A DNA stretch of 64,000 bases from Owenia fusiformis (GCA_903813345.2 CAIIXF020000006.1:36368436-36432435); one strand, 5' to 3'; shown: positions 12,001 to 24,425, numbered from the stretch's first letter. Translations and numbers: made by a program. The notes: generated by a model not told the origin, from the sequence alone.

Positions 12001-15000
12001 CTAGGTGATCTGAAATATAGAATGTATATTGTTTACAGGGTGGGCAAAAGGGGAGGACTCTTAGCAATGGCTAGGTGATCTGAATTATAGAATGTACATT
12101 GTTTACAGGGTGGTCAAAAGGGGAGAAAATATATAAAATGTATATTGTTTACAGAGTGGGCAAAAATGGCAAATGGCTCTCGGTAATTTGATGTATAAAA
12201 TGTATAAACAGGGTGGGTAAAAAGGAGCTCAGTGGTTTAAAATACATAATATATATATATAGGGTGGGCAAAAAGGATGAATACAGCAATAGCTAAAATT
12301 CAAAATGTATATATGGGTTAAGCAAAAAAGAAAAGCAATGACTAGGTGTTCCGAAATACAAAATGTGATAATACAACGTGGGCAGAAAATAAGAATTCTT
12401 ATATAGCAATGGCTAGATGGTCTGAAACACAAAATGTACATACAGGGTGGGCAAAAAGGAAAAAAAGAACACTTAGCAATGGCTAAAATGAAAAATTCAT
12501 ATGCAGGGTGGGCAAGAAGAAAGAATTCTTAGCAATGGTCAGATGAGTAATATTGACATATTTATTTTCTTTTTAAAATACAGATTGATTCTGCACATTT
12601 TAAGCTTTACTTACCAAATGAAATGAGTTCCATAATATCCCATAATATGGGTTTTGTGTCAAACTGTTTCTTGATGTAAAGATCTCTGAAAATGTAAATG
12701 TAAATTGCACATCAAATAGATATAGATGTCATCAACGTATTACTTAAACTGACTTACGCAGGGACAGGTTTCGAAAATCAACAGTTGACAGTTTAATAAA
12801 AATAATGAAGATTCTTTTCATGAAACAAAAATATTACACTGTACCTCTCTAGTGTCACCTTCATGAGGTCCTCATCAGGCCACGGGATCTCATTATAGCA
12901 AGCATCAGGGGTGACAAGTTCTACCATTAGGTTACTCAAGTGATGCAAATGCTCGCCTATAACCTGTGATGCACCCCCAGCTGACTCATTGTCTGTTCGT
13001 CTACAACAGGTAGCCCATAGCACCCGCAGTGCACATAAACGATTGGTCGCTTGATCATCCTATGAAAATGAAAGAATCATTGATTATGAGCGCTTATGGA
13101 CAAATACTGCATAATTCTTAAGTGTGTTGCGATAGGATTTAAAAAAACAAAAATTTTCTTGTTTTTTCTTTTTTCTTAGTTAATTGTGAGATATAAATAT
13201 AGAAGTAATTACGCCACATGGAGAGTCAAAGTCGAAGACTTTTTTTCCAAAAACTGGAAAGTAAAATAAAGTTATGTTCAATTGTACAATTATAGTTAAA
13301 GGGTGTACCTATAGTATTGACTATTGAACTGTATTGTATGATTTGTTTGCACTCTTTTTCAAGACATTTGTAAACATGTTTATATCTATTATTAAATTGT
13401 AATCAATACAAAAACACCATCAATCAAAGATTCGACCTTGAAGTTTTTGCAAACGGCAAAAGTTAATTAACGTGGTCTCTGTTTGTCTCTGTTTATTTGT
13501 ACCTGAGTAAATGAGTCGTCTTGAGTGTGTACTCGTTTCCCCTGACCAATTATTCCACCGTGATGATGCGCTACTGTTGATTCACGCTGTGTTTTTTGGA
13601 GCTCTTCAAAAAGTGAGGTTGGAGTACTCTTTGAAGAGCTTGAAAAACTGGCTTGGTCCTGTTTGTGGCCAAATAGCGGAACATTTTCCTAAAAATGACG
13701 TGGAAATATTTTTATGAACACAAGGTAGTAACAGTGATAAGAAATGTGCAATAAAAGAACTAAAAATTTTTGATTTTAGACAAGAAAGTATAGACATTAC
13801 ACCCGAATACAGGCGGCAGAACCACTAGCTATGTAAAAGTACATATACATGTATATGTGTTTTTGTACCTAAATGCATACAAAAAATTCACCTTAGTTAG
13901 GAGCTGTGTAAGAAGTGTGCGCTGAATATATCTATATGCAGTTGTGGATTCGCTAAGTTTGGTCACATAGGCACACAACGTATCAGTATTCCGCTGCTTG
14001 TTTTTATAACCTAAAATAATTTGAGAATATTACTATTGCATAATTATGGCATAATAATGAGAGAGTTTTAGTCTGTATTTATTTAACTAGATACAGAATT
14101 CCGAGGAGTAGCAAATCCCATCATACAATACATATTTTATCAAAATATATGGCAGTAGTGTGTTTCTCCTAAGTAAATGTTTTTATGTAATATTTTGGAA
14201 TGGTGCTTTTATTTGCTGATGCGGAAAATCTTTCCATGATATTTCACTGAGAACACACTATTAGTCTATTCTACATACCTTCATCAGTGTCCCCAGCTGT
14301 AGAGCATATTGAAAATAATGTTGCTACACAGGATCTGGCCAATGTTACCAAGGTAACTGTTTCTAGATTCCCAGGTAGATCAATCATATTGAGTAAGTGA
14401 AGACACTGTATGCCTGTTTCTAGATCCCCATCAGAGAAGAATGAGGCAAATGTGGCCATGTTTTTAATAATGCATTCTTTAAACTGGCACCTGAAAGAAT
14501 ATGTTTTCAATTCCAATTTAATTCATTAAACATGTATGCCCCCTGTAATGTCACTCAGCATGCAACCCTGTGGCACGTAAATTGTACCATGCTTTGAAAA
14601 TGTCAGGTCTCCCTGACAATTTCATGATAAAATTTGACACAGCTATATTAACATCTCTGAAGGATCTAATGCCAAGAACACTTGAAATTGGAGATTCGTA
14701 ATGTTTTACTTCATTTTGGACAGTATTGAACAGTTTGATCGGGTTGAACTCATGTCCGTGGACAAGAAGATTGACCTCCTCTATCTGGGCTTAATCTAGG
14801 AATGCTTCACAAAATGAGACCCAGAGCAACAAATTTTTTATTGACCAAATGCACTGTAATGATATTGAATATGACTAAAGTGAATAACAATAATCAGCCA
14901 TAATTATTAATATGGCAACAGATATATCTGGAAATACTTTAGGCGGCCGAAAATTCAATAGCCAGACAATATTTGAAATGATGTTAAAAGCTCAACTGTA

Positions 15001-18000
15001 CAAGCAAAAACCTGTATTTTATTGACAGTGTAGTGTTTTTGAAAAAAGCCTGTCAAAATCATAAAATTGGAAATGTTGATATAATATTCATTTCCCATGA
15101 TGGAAATTGTCTCTAGAATAAATCTTGAAAATTTCAATAAGAATGGTTGTTCCATTGCAAATATAGAGTAAAACATGACTGCATGCATCATTCAACCTGT
15201 CGGGGGTACTATAAAAATGTATTAAAAAAGTCTAGCCATGCAAATCAAAACCATTCTCTACCCATGCCAATTAAATTCTATTTGGTAATACCAGGTCGTT
15301 CAATAATATATCATTACTTTCCACTCAACATACCTTGTAAGAGGAGTTTTTGATTCATTTTCCCATTTGACAATCGTGGTGAGATTCCTCAAGAGTTTAT
15401 ATACATCCGCAGATGAAGTAGTCCCTTTTCCCGTGAGTAAGGATAACGTTGACATGATGTTTAGTAAGACCGCAGGAAGGCGTATTTCTATCTCTCGTTG
15501 TAGCTGGATAAACACTCCCAGCTGAAGCAAATAATAGTTCTTTATCATTGTGTTAATTCCATATAGTAAATGCTATACAATACAATACAATACAATACAA
15601 TACAATTCAATACAATATAGTTTGTTTCGCAACATTAGTGGAATACTGCAATATCAGTTATCATATAATTTTCAGTGATAACTTCTTATCGATTAGTTAT
15701 CATTGTCGCCATAATAAGCGTAGTTTATTTTGACTCCAAAATTTAATGTTATTTTCTGACTAATTGAATGTTATTTTCTGACTAAATGAATTTTATTTTC
15801 TGACTGAAGTTTCTTAAATAACAAAACATTAACTAGATTATTTGCCTTTACTTGTGATTCGGTGGATATATTGAGTAATAAAAATGCCAGGATATGGTTA
15901 ACGCACGCCAGTCCATTATACCACCCCACACATGCTAGTATCTGGATCAGCCAACGTTTACACCTGAAAGAAAACAAGAAATATTTTGTATATTTTGGAA
16001 ATCATAGGATATTCATTTCTGCTTCTATGTTAATTATTAGCTGGTGAATTCTATGAAGTTCCCTAGAAATAGTGTTCAGTACTCTATTCATTAAATAGGA
16101 AGTTGTTAACTAAAGGAAGGTACTTAACATGAGAGTCAATGGGAGAAAATATTTAAAGTACAAAAAAGTTCACTGTATGATGTACATTACTATGTAGTCT
16201 GACTAGTATAAAGTACGCTATGTGCTTTTTAATTTGCAGTAAAACATGTCTTAGTGAACACCTGTCTCTAGTGAACACCTGTCTCTAGTGAACATCTGTC
16301 TCTAGTGAACACCTGTCTCTAGTGAACACCAGTCTCTAGTGAATACCTGTCTCTAGTGAACACCTGTCTCTAGTGAACACCTGACCATAAAGAACACTAT
16401 TTCTCAGCACACGAACCAGTGTGAACTTCTATAGTGAACACGTACATAGCATGGCTTCATAGGTGTTCAATATATACAATACAATACTGTAGCGTTTTTA
16501 ATGAACATTAGAGGGACATTAGAAATTGCCTCGAGTTATGATAAAAGTCAGCTTTATGAAAAGTAAACACTTTATACTAAAGATCAGTAGTGGATTAACT
16601 ATCTTTAGATTATGAGATATTTACACATCAAATGGATTCTTATAAGCTTTATATCATTCATACTTGGGAAATACCTGTACATATGTTATCATTCCCCTCA
16701 TATGAGCATTCTAAAATCAATGTTAACTCCACATCCGCGAACGACAAAACACATCAAAGAGAAATCCAGACACGAAACAATGAAAGAAAGGAAAGAGAAG
16801 GTTTTGGAGTACAATGCACTGTATGACCTCAGCTCAAAATTCACAGCAGATACTGACAATGTTGCAGTGCCGAACATCGTGCATTATATATGGGTCGACA
16901 AGGGGAAAGGAATTCCTTTTACATTTCTGAACGCTTTAAGCTTCTTTAGCGTCCACAACATTTGGAAACCACGAATAATATATATACATGCGAATCAGTT
17001 ACCAACAGGCCCCTGGTGGCAGCTTGTTGAACTAAACATCGGGAATATCAAGCATATAAAGATTGACGACACACAAGTTAAGATTTATGGTAAAATTCCT
17101 CTTTACACTGAACATCTTACTGATATTCTACGACTTGAAATACTACAAGGTAACGTTTTTGTATATAGCATAATAAGAGGGTGTTATTAAGATCACCACT
17201 AGTGTCATGTCATTCTAAAAATTAAAAATTATTAAGGGTGATGTCATTTCATTCTAGGATTACTTGAAAGTATGAATATATTAACACAGATATCATATCA
17301 GGTCAGAAAACTGGTACATTTAATTGCTTCATACCATTTCATTTTTGCTCAATTGATGCATATACTGACACTGATGTCATTTCATTTTAGATTGTGGTGT
17401 TTATATTGACACTGATGTCATTTCATTTAAAATCATTGTAGTGTTTATATTGACATAAATGTCATTTCATTTTAAATTGTGGTGCTTATATTGACATTGA
17501 TGCCATTTTATTTTAGATTGTGGTGTTTATATTGACACTGATGTCATTTCATTTAACATTATTGTAGTGTCTATATTGATACTGATGTCTTTTTATTTCC
17601 CATTATTGTGGTGCTTATATTGACATTGATATAATTTCATTTCATTTCAGATTAAGTCATATTTGTATCGTCACTTGATTATGGTGGTGTTTATATTGAC
17701 ACAGATGTCACTTCATTTCAGATTATGGTGGTGTTTATTTTGACACAGATGTCACTTCATTTCAGATTATGGTGGTGTTTATATTGACACAGATGTCACT
17801 TCATTTCAGATTACGGTGGTGTTTATATTGACACAGACATCACTTCATTTCAGATTATGGTGGTGTTTATTTTGACACAGATGTCACTTCATTTCAGATT
17901 ATGGTGGTGTTTATTTTGACACAGATGTCACTTCATTTCAGATTATGGTGGTGTTTATATTGACACAGACATCACTTCATTTCAGATTACGGTGGTGTTT

Positions 18001-21000
18001 ATATTGACACAGACATCACTTCATTTCAGATTATGGTGGTGTTTATTTTGACACAGATGTCACTTCATTTCAGATTACGGTGGTGTTTATATTGACACAG
18101 ACATCACTTCATTTCAGATTATGGTGGTGTTTATTTTGACACAGATGTCACTTCATTTCAGATTATGGTGGTGTTTATTTTGACACAGATGTCACTTCAT
18201 TTCAGATTATGGTGGTGTTTATATTGACACAGACATCACTTCATTTCAGATTATGGTGGTGTTTATTTTGACACAGATGTCACTTCATTTCAGATTATGG
18301 TGGTGTTTATATTGACACAGACATCACTTCATTTCAGATTATGGTGGTGTTTATTTTGACACAGATGTCACTTCATTTCAGATTATGGTGGTGTTTATTT
18401 TGACACAGATGTCACTTCATTTCAGATTACGGTGGTGTTTATATTGACACAGACATCACTTCATTTCAGATTATGGTGGTGTTTATTTTGACACAGATGT
18501 CACTTCATTTCAGATTATGGTGGTGTTTATATTGACACAGACATAATAGCAATGCGCCCATTATCCCCATTAAGACACTTTGGCCACACTCAGGGTATAG
18601 GCATGCTAGACAAGGGGCTTTCCAATGGTGTTATCCTTGCAAAACAAGGCTCTCCGTTCTTAAAGATATGGCATGAGGCCTATTGGACGTATGGACGCAT
18701 ACCCGACGATATCAACTCAACAGTGTGGAGGTATCACTCCATAGAACTACCTGGTACTTTACATAGCATATTCCCACGGATGATACACACGGAACAAACG
18801 GCACTCCTCGGACCGAAATATTTCCAATATGAAAACGAAACAATCAAAGAACGAACATGGCAGAAAAACTATTGCGTCCATATATGGAAGAGATTTACCA
18901 AGGTGCCTGAGCATCCTAATGATTTCAAATTTATATCGAAAACATCATTCGTCAGAGAGCTACTGGAATATGTGTGGTTTCAGCAAACAATCCCAATATT
19001 GAAGGAAGGCACGTATAAGATTGAAAGATGAGTTTTAGTTTTTTGAGAAATGTTTGAGAAAAGTCAACGACACTTCCAACGATAACGCTGTGAATCTCCG
19101 ACAGCTAGCCAATAATACGCTCATTTAACATAGCCTTAAAATCCCTTGAATGGCCAAGTGAGAGATATATCAGTCACATAATTTATCACTACAATTTTTG
19201 TTCCACGTAAGAAAGAAATATGGCAAAAGCAAGAAAAAATGCTGTGGTATTAGAGACGCTTTTTATGAAAAATTTGAAGTTAATGTGAAATTAGACCCCA
19301 AAATGGGAATATGATTTCATACTGTGATTGCAAATGCAATTAGGCTAAATCATATTTTATACCATGTTCTATTTACTGGTGAATAACACCATGAAATATA
19401 ATAGATATTGAAAAATTTCTCCTTCTGTCCCGTAGAAATTATCATATTGGCACTTATTATAAAACCCATATTCAATCCCTCCAAGTAAATAACCGTCCGT
19501 GTATTTGAATTTTCGCTAACTCGAACTCACAATATTTTCTGTCGAGTTAAGAGTTCCTAGAGATTGAAAATTGCCAATTACCTTGTGTCCGTAGACTCCA
19601 CCAACTTCAGACATAGTCTCTCTACATGCGGCTTCAATGACGACAACAATACAATCTCCTTTTCGTTGTCATGCTTACTCAAGATCTGACGCTCCAAGTC
19701 TAACAGCACCTTACTCTGAAATGCACAGAAATAAAGATTCAACCCCATAGCCAGCTTTTGCCAAGGGGGGTTACTTTTCAAAAATCCCAGGGGGCTCGTG
19801 TTTGACAACTTTGAACCAAAATCCACTTGAAGTGTTCAGAATAGTGAAAACCGCATTATTTTGAAAGATTTTTTAGTCCGGGTTGGGTTTCGCTCGTTCT
19901 TCTGATTAATTTTGTCCTGTTACCAAAAATTACAAATGTACAGGAGGGTAAAGATGGGTGTAAATGAATTAACAAGACACACGGTAATAAATATCGCACT
20001 TAAAATTCAAAATGACTGCCATGAAAATTACACAGCATGCCCAGAATTCGTACATGTACATTAATTTTGTAAAATAACTCGAGAATTACCTAGAATACAT
20101 AAACAAATAATTGCAAGTCTAGCAAAACTTGTATAATGCCTTCCATATTGGAATGAATTGTTCATTACAGACAGGTGTTCCATAATACAAGTTTTACTGT
20201 ACATGTATTCAATAGTTTAATTACTCACCAGAATGATAGTGCATGCTCTCTGTACAAGAGGGTTCACTTGACAACCATCTCCTAAAAGAAAGAGAGAGAT
20301 ATGGGCTACATAGCCCACATTATCATATCCCATAAGACTCACTTGTACATGTCTAATGTGTGATTATTATGGAATTTGACACTTATGTGTCAGATTGTTA
20401 TGGGATTTGACACTTGTGTGTCCTGTAAGATCACTATGGGATTTGACATTTATGTGTCAGCTTATTATGGGATTTCTATATAATGTTAATAATTTATGCC
20501 CCCTTTTAACCTCTTGAATACCCAGAGTGACGGATATATCCGTCACAAATGAAATAAGACTGGTGCCCAGAGGGACGAGAAAATCCGTCACAAAATTTTT
20601 CACAAAAATTGCTCTCATTTGAACAATTTTCATCCAATTTACACAAAAATTGTTTTAAAACGTGTAGAAATGATCTCTGCCGTCCAATATTACTCAGCTG
20701 AGCATCTAAAGTTGTAAATGTCAAAAGGTGGCAAAAAATGAAAAATTCTCTGGTTTCATGCCAATTTTAGAGCCTGGGATGCAAGAGGTTAAACAAAGTT
20801 TGGTGTATACTAAGAACATCCATATTTTAATCAAACTTTTGTTATTTGTTATCAGTGCTTTTAAACTCAGCTGTATTTAATAGGTAAATCATATACTGAA
20901 CACAGTTTACTTGCACCAAGCCCCCCCCCCCCCTCTGGTCCCAGGTGCATGCATGCTGGGTGGGCAAAAAGGAGAAGGGCCTTGATGCGGGACTAACAAA

Positions 21001-23623
21001 CATCTACTCTAATTCTAACATACACACACACTTGCTAAGTGTGGCTAAAGAAAAGAAAGCGCTTGATGCAGGACTAACACATATATAATCTTGAAAAAAA
21101 CCTTATCCCCTATTCTTACATATACGACTGGCTAAATAAAAAAAATGGGCTTGATGCGGGACTAACACATATGTAATCTTGCATCAAGCCCTTATCCCCC
21201 CATTCTTACATATAGGACTGGCTAAATAGAAGATAGGGCTTGATATGCAACTAACACCCATCTCCTCTCGCATCAAGCCCTTATCTCCCCATTCTCAAAT
21301 ATAGGACTGGCTAAATAGAAAAATGGGCTTGATGGGGGGCTTGATGGGGGACTAGCACACACCATGACTTAACCTGTACCTTGTTGACTGGAGTTCAACA
21401 GAAACATGATGATTTCAAATGTTTGGTCTTCACACTTCATCAACAGATGCACTAACAAGTTCAACAGACTGAAAAATAACATAACAACTGAAGGTAAGCG
21501 ATTTATATCAAGGCATTAACATGCTAAATGTCACTACCTGCCATTTGTTACAGATCCAAAACCCAAAATGGCTATCATTGAACACCAACTGCCTAACAGT
21601 CAACAAAAAAGTTGGAGATTATAACCATATGTAAAGGAATGATATGAAACAAAAAGAGACAACATGAATACGAAAGTTAGGAAATTTTACTGTTGAGATC
21701 TGGTTTTATCTTAAACTAGCCCCTGTCTTACCTATTGATGTCCTGTTTATTCTTGGAATGCCAATAAGTGGACTGCTGACAGAGCATATTTAGATTATGT
21801 GGCGTCACTGAAAACAAATTATGTAAAATTCTAATACACATTCATACATCTGACAATTTAGCAGACTTAAATTATGTATGTAGCATCACTGGAAACAAAG
21901 TACGAACAATACATACAGTGCAAGTGATTACTATCGTAATTTTCTGTTGAAAAATTCAAAATGGGAGACAGACAGACACATGAGCACCCATAGCACAAGA
22001 CAACAATAATAAGTACTTTGAAAAAGTGCAATAAAAACTTTTCCTTCATGGATTGGTCACTTGTTTGTGGGCCCTTGTTTATTTAGATCACATAAAATGA
22101 TGTTTTTCATGAAATATAAATTTTATACTAAAATAAATGCATATCTCAGAAAATTTGATTTGAGATACATAATTATAACTCAATATTCCCCCTTTTGTTG
22201 ACAAGACAACTTACATGCAGTGAGGAACTCTGTAGATATAACCCTCAGAAGCAATGGAGACATAGAGGCCAAATGGAGCAGATAGGGCACAGTCATTATC
22301 TGCATAGAATCAGGGTCCGACTCTATACTATCCTGAAAAACACACAAATAATGTACAGGGTGGTCCAAAAAAATGGGACACTCGAATTTCAAAATAAATA
22401 TTGATTTTTTTTAAATACGAGTGTCCCATTTTTTGGACCACCCTGTATATACTAAAGTTTATTCTAATATATGATTCTGAAACGTTATAAATATTTTCAT
22501 AACTCATGGCTCAGATAGACAATACTACAGTAGAACCTGTCCAATCCGAACACCACTGGGACCAGCCAAAAGTGTTTAGATTAGCAGGTGTTCATATTTC
22601 AAGGTTTTCTTGATATGTGAGCCTATGGGAGATAACAAAATTGGGACTGAGAGAGAAAGGTGTTCACATTGACTGGTGTTTGAATTAGAGTTTTATTCAG
22701 ATATACAGTTTTCACAGTACTGTACACTCCAAATATGGATTAAATATATTTTATCAAAAGCCTATCCTGATATCAGTTATATGCAAATTGTTCACATTTT
22801 TCACACTTTAGTGACATCCCCTTATTTCATTTCACACATTACAGTATTGTACTAGTTAATTCTAGCCAGTAATAGCCTTCCAATTACCTTAAACAACTGC
22901 AACAATGCTGTTTTAATGTTGTGTCCATGCTGCTGTGCCAAGTGACCCAATATACCAACAACTGATGGCATTTTAGGTAGGTTTTCTTCAGTTGCCATAG
23001 CAACATCTGCTGATTTGTTTCCATGGTAACAAAAATCTTTGAGTCCACATGAGAGAACTTTAGTGATGATTGTATTGGGAAAACATGACCTATAAAATAG
23101 GGGAAATAAAAGTATATTAACCTTAAAATAGTGGTATGAGTAACTTAGTGAAACCATGAAAGTATTCAAAAGACAAGTCTCGGTTTGGAGAATGAAGTTC
23201 ATCAGTCTACAGGGCTAATAACTTTTTTATGAAAAATGTAGAAATACAATGTAACACCCAAATTAAATTATGGCTATTCAAAAGAGGCCATTTAAATCTA
23301 CAATATGTAAAAATATCAAAATTGTCCAAAGCAGGCATAACATGCAATAGACTGATGAAGTTCGTTCTCCAAACTGAGACTCGTCTTTCATTTTGATCAA
23401 ATATTTCTTAGAGGCTTCAATTGAGTTCATATTCAGTCAGATAATCCTGGCTCTAACCCAGAATTCAATCAGTGCATGTTCATCATTTGCAAATACGTTT
23501 AAATTGAAGTGCTAAAATTCAGATACATACCCTATATGAGCCACTACCCAGTCAAAGTGAGGTGAATGTTTCACTGAGGCCTCTAGTAATTTGTTAATGC
23601 TGCTGTCAGGTGAGCCACCAACC
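9086..23623 (-). CDS. INTS5: Integrator complex subunit 5, 18 exons, N-terminus not in window
   Basis: Nuclear scaffold subunit of Integrator, the complex that cleaves snRNA and other nascent transcripts. Exons (5' to 3'): 23623-23531, 23089-22888, 22332-22215, 21807-21732, 21468-21380, 20281-20229, 19715-19582, 15963-15852, 15521-15334, 14490-14279, 14010-13892, 13688-13503, 13059-12845, 12685-12615, 12009-11852, 10204-10100, about 9884-9834, and 9229-9086 with stop TAA. Phases match throughout; only the 9884-9834 borders are uncertain. Diagnostic residues include [55 protein letters not shown] and DIDKLGHYY, which match the animal INTS5 family. About 775 residues are encoded; the first roughly 215 of the family are missing and were not found upstream. 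Confidence 0.93.
9953..10157 (-). repeat. Tandem duplication of the 3' half of an INTS5 exon with its donor
   Basis: The segment containing TATATGTAGCGCCCTC, the splice donor and the codons for [17 protein letters not shown] occurs twice, with donors at 10099 and 10001. The downstream copy lacks an acceptor and the first half of the exon, and has an extra 16-bp insertion. Splicing from the first copy's donor keeps the INTS5 frame; reading through to the second donor meets a stop. Confidence 0.8.
10430..11110. repeat. ATGGCGGCCAT tandem repeat, units about 137 bp
   Basis: At least five units contain AAAATGGCGGCCATTTT, a TCATTAGACAGTGTGCCATG block, AAATATGAACAAAATCG and CTACTTTTCGAGTTATAGTA. 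They lie in the INTS5 intron 10205-11851. Reading frames in it are shadows of the repeat. Confidence 0.85.
11395..11465. repeat. GGAC tetranucleotide run
   Basis: GGACGGACGTACGTACGGAC-type repeats end a dispersed unit that also holds ATGAACAAAATCGGGCC just upstream. Confidence 0.9.
11985..12545 (-). repeat. Minisatellite built from an INTS5 intron-exon border
   Basis: Units of about 60-80 bp contain TTAGCAATGGCTAGGTGATC (complement of the first codons of the INTS5 exon starting at 12009, with its AG acceptor) followed by a CAGGGTGGGCAAAAAGG block. Roughly nine copies run up into the intron. The copy next to the real exon is nearly identical to it; distant copies are more diverged and several have lost the acceptor. 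Confidence 0.82.
16250..16395. repeat. 17-bp minisatellite (AGTGAACACCTGTCTCT)
   Basis: About eight near-exact tandem units, just upstream of the glycosyltransferase start region. Confidence 0.9.
16612..19031 (+). CDS. Golgi-type glycosyltransferase with DXD motif (Gly_transf_sug family), two exons
   Basis: Exon 1 is 16612-17149 and exon 2 is 18514-19031, joined in phase to give 351 aa. Residues about 7-25 ([19 protein letters not shown]) are a single hydrophobic signal anchor, so a type II membrane protein is expected. The catalytic region starts at [13 protein letters not shown] and continues through [16 protein letters not shown] and [10 protein letters not shown] across the splice junction; DTD is the sugar-nucleotide/metal-binding DXD motif of this family. 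The exact sugar donor and acceptor cannot be told. The gene is nested antisense in an INTS5 intron. Between its exons, the exon 2 acceptor and first codons have been copied 19 times upstream; only the last acceptor keeps the frame open. Confidence 0.88.
17390..17660 (+). repeat. Diverged older copies of the 44-bp acceptor unit
   Basis: Blocks such as ATTGTGGTGTTTATATTGAC plus TGTCATTTCATTT recur with substitutions and length changes, and most have lost a good acceptor. They lead into the regular array, indicating that the oldest copies lie furthest from the exon. Confidence 0.75.
17678..18513 (+). repeat. 44-bp array of splice acceptor plus DXD-coding start, 19 exact-length units
   Basis: Nineteen units of exactly 44 bp fill 836 bp without indels. 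Each reads ATTATGGTGGTGTTTAT, then TTTGACACAGATGTC or ATTGACACAGACATC, then ACTTCATTTCAG. Each is thus a polypyrimidine/AG acceptor followed by codons for DYGGVY(F/I)DTD. The twentieth copy, from 18514, is the real exon 2. Because 44 is not a multiple of three, splicing one copy early gives TAA, and two or more copies early gives TGA. Confidence 0.97.
19032..19581. other. 3' flank of the glycosyltransferase, no gene seen
   Basis: AT-rich sequence between the glycosyltransferase stop and the next INTS5 exon. No canonical AATAAA was found close to the stop. Nothing else recognised. Confidence 0.4.
20331..20475. repeat. Short tandem repeat (TATGGGATTTGACACTTATG)
   Basis: About four imperfect units of 35-45 bp within an INTS5 intron. 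Confidence 0.65.
20925..21360. repeat. Intronic minisatellite with GGGCTTGATGCGGGACTAAC units
   Basis: About five imperfect units of 80-100 bp containing CTTGATGCGGGACTAACACA, CATCAAGCCCTTAT and AGGACTGGCTAAATAG. They stop just downstream of the donor of INTS5 exon 21468-21380 and do not include exon sequence. Confidence 0.8.
21515..21632. repeat. Dispersed TGTCACCACC-family repeat, third copy
   Basis: Starts ATCAAGGCATTAACATGCTA and contains AAAAAGTTGGAGATTATAAC, as in the copies at 4985 and 8375. Confidence 0.5.
22354..22447. mobile_element. Miniature palindromic mariner-like element, 94 bp
   Basis: Inverted ends of about 31 bp starting TACAGGGTGGTCCAAAAAAA flank an AT-rich loop. The outer bases are TA on both sides. 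CAGGGTGnnCCAAAA is typical of Tc1/mariner inverted repeats. Confidence 0.75.
22532..22740. repeat. Dispersed Tigger/pogo-like repeat fragment
   Basis: Begins CAGTAGAACCTGTCCAATCC and contains GGGACCAGCCAAAAGTGTTT and GCAGGTGTTCA; the far end is CAGTACTGTA. Related to the blocks in the 29.6-33.4 kb tandem units. Confidence 0.5.
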
Positions 23624-24285
23624 CTGCCAATATACAAAGTCAATATTACATTAATATATTAACTAAAACACTTCATTTACATATTAAGACAGGGTACTTT
23701 AAGACAAAATGTTGAAATTGTGCATGCAGCCGTTGTCATAGAGAGGTATGAGTATGAGCATGTGAGGCAAGTGCCTCACAAATATTTCACTATTTTGACC
23801 TCGCCTTATTTCAGATCCTGGCTACACCCATAGAAATGACTGAAAATGGTTGCAAATGTAACATTAGCTGACTGGGTCACAAAAACAGACCAGCAGGCTA
23901 TTACTTGTGATTCTATCTATTATCAAGAATATCTTATCTGTTTATGTTTTCATTACATTAGCTTACAGTATAACGAGCTATAGTGGTTTCTTAGTCTGCG
24001 ATATGATTCTTCTTAGTTGTCACATAGAACTTAATAAACTAAATGATCTAACTCATGATTTATCCCTTTAAATGCACTAATTGACCCTGTGTATTATCAT
24101 CAAAATGACATTCTTAAATATCAAACAACTATTAAATTGATAAAAGAAACTTGTTTCACATTTTTTAAACCAGATCCTTTGGAGCAGATTAAGGTTCAAA
24201 TGGGTACATATCCTTTAATTACTTTATTACATATTTTTGGTCAAATCAAAAGCAAAAATGCATTCAAATTATATTCATAACTTAA
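23624..24285. other. Region 5' of the first visible INTS5 exon, no exon recognised
   Basis: The family N-terminus (about 215 aa) should lie upstream of 23623 on the minus strand, but no matching exon with splice sites was found here. Sequence is AT-rich and unremarkable. Confidence 0.4.
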
Positions 24286-24325
24286 TTTCTCTTAAGTAAG
24301 CATTTAATTGGTCCTGAAAAGGACT
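24286..24325 (-). promoter_or_regulatory. Histone-type 3' stem-loop and purine element, copy 1
   Basis: Minus strand: AGTCCTTTTCAGGACC (24325-24310) then AAGAGAAATT. The first stem base is A instead of G, so one pair is lost; loop TTTC is intact. Confidence 0.8.
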
Positions 24326-24425
24326 GTTTGGTGTGTAGAACTCTGTAAGTAAAGTTGGCTTCTTTTCCAGACTGCATCATAGTTGAAGTTGAAGAAATTC
24401 TGAGCCCAAGACTGCTGCTTCACCC

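Larger units (their letters stand above)
15964..19581 (-). other. INTS5 intron hosting a nested gene
   Basis: This 3.6-kb intron lies between INTS5 exons 19715-19582 and 15963-15852. On the opposite strand it contains a complete two-exon glycosyltransferase, the 16.25-kb minisatellite and the 44-bp acceptor array. Confidence 0.85.

Noticed and set aside
17678-18513. CRISPR-like regular repeats
   Set aside because: Eukaryotic locus, contiguous 44-bp units with no spacers, and the unit equals an exon start.
18552-19031. Stand-alone 159-aa glycosyltransferase starting at the internal Met
   Set aside because: It would lack the DXD motif and N-terminal half; the two-exon model joins in frame and restores the family layout.
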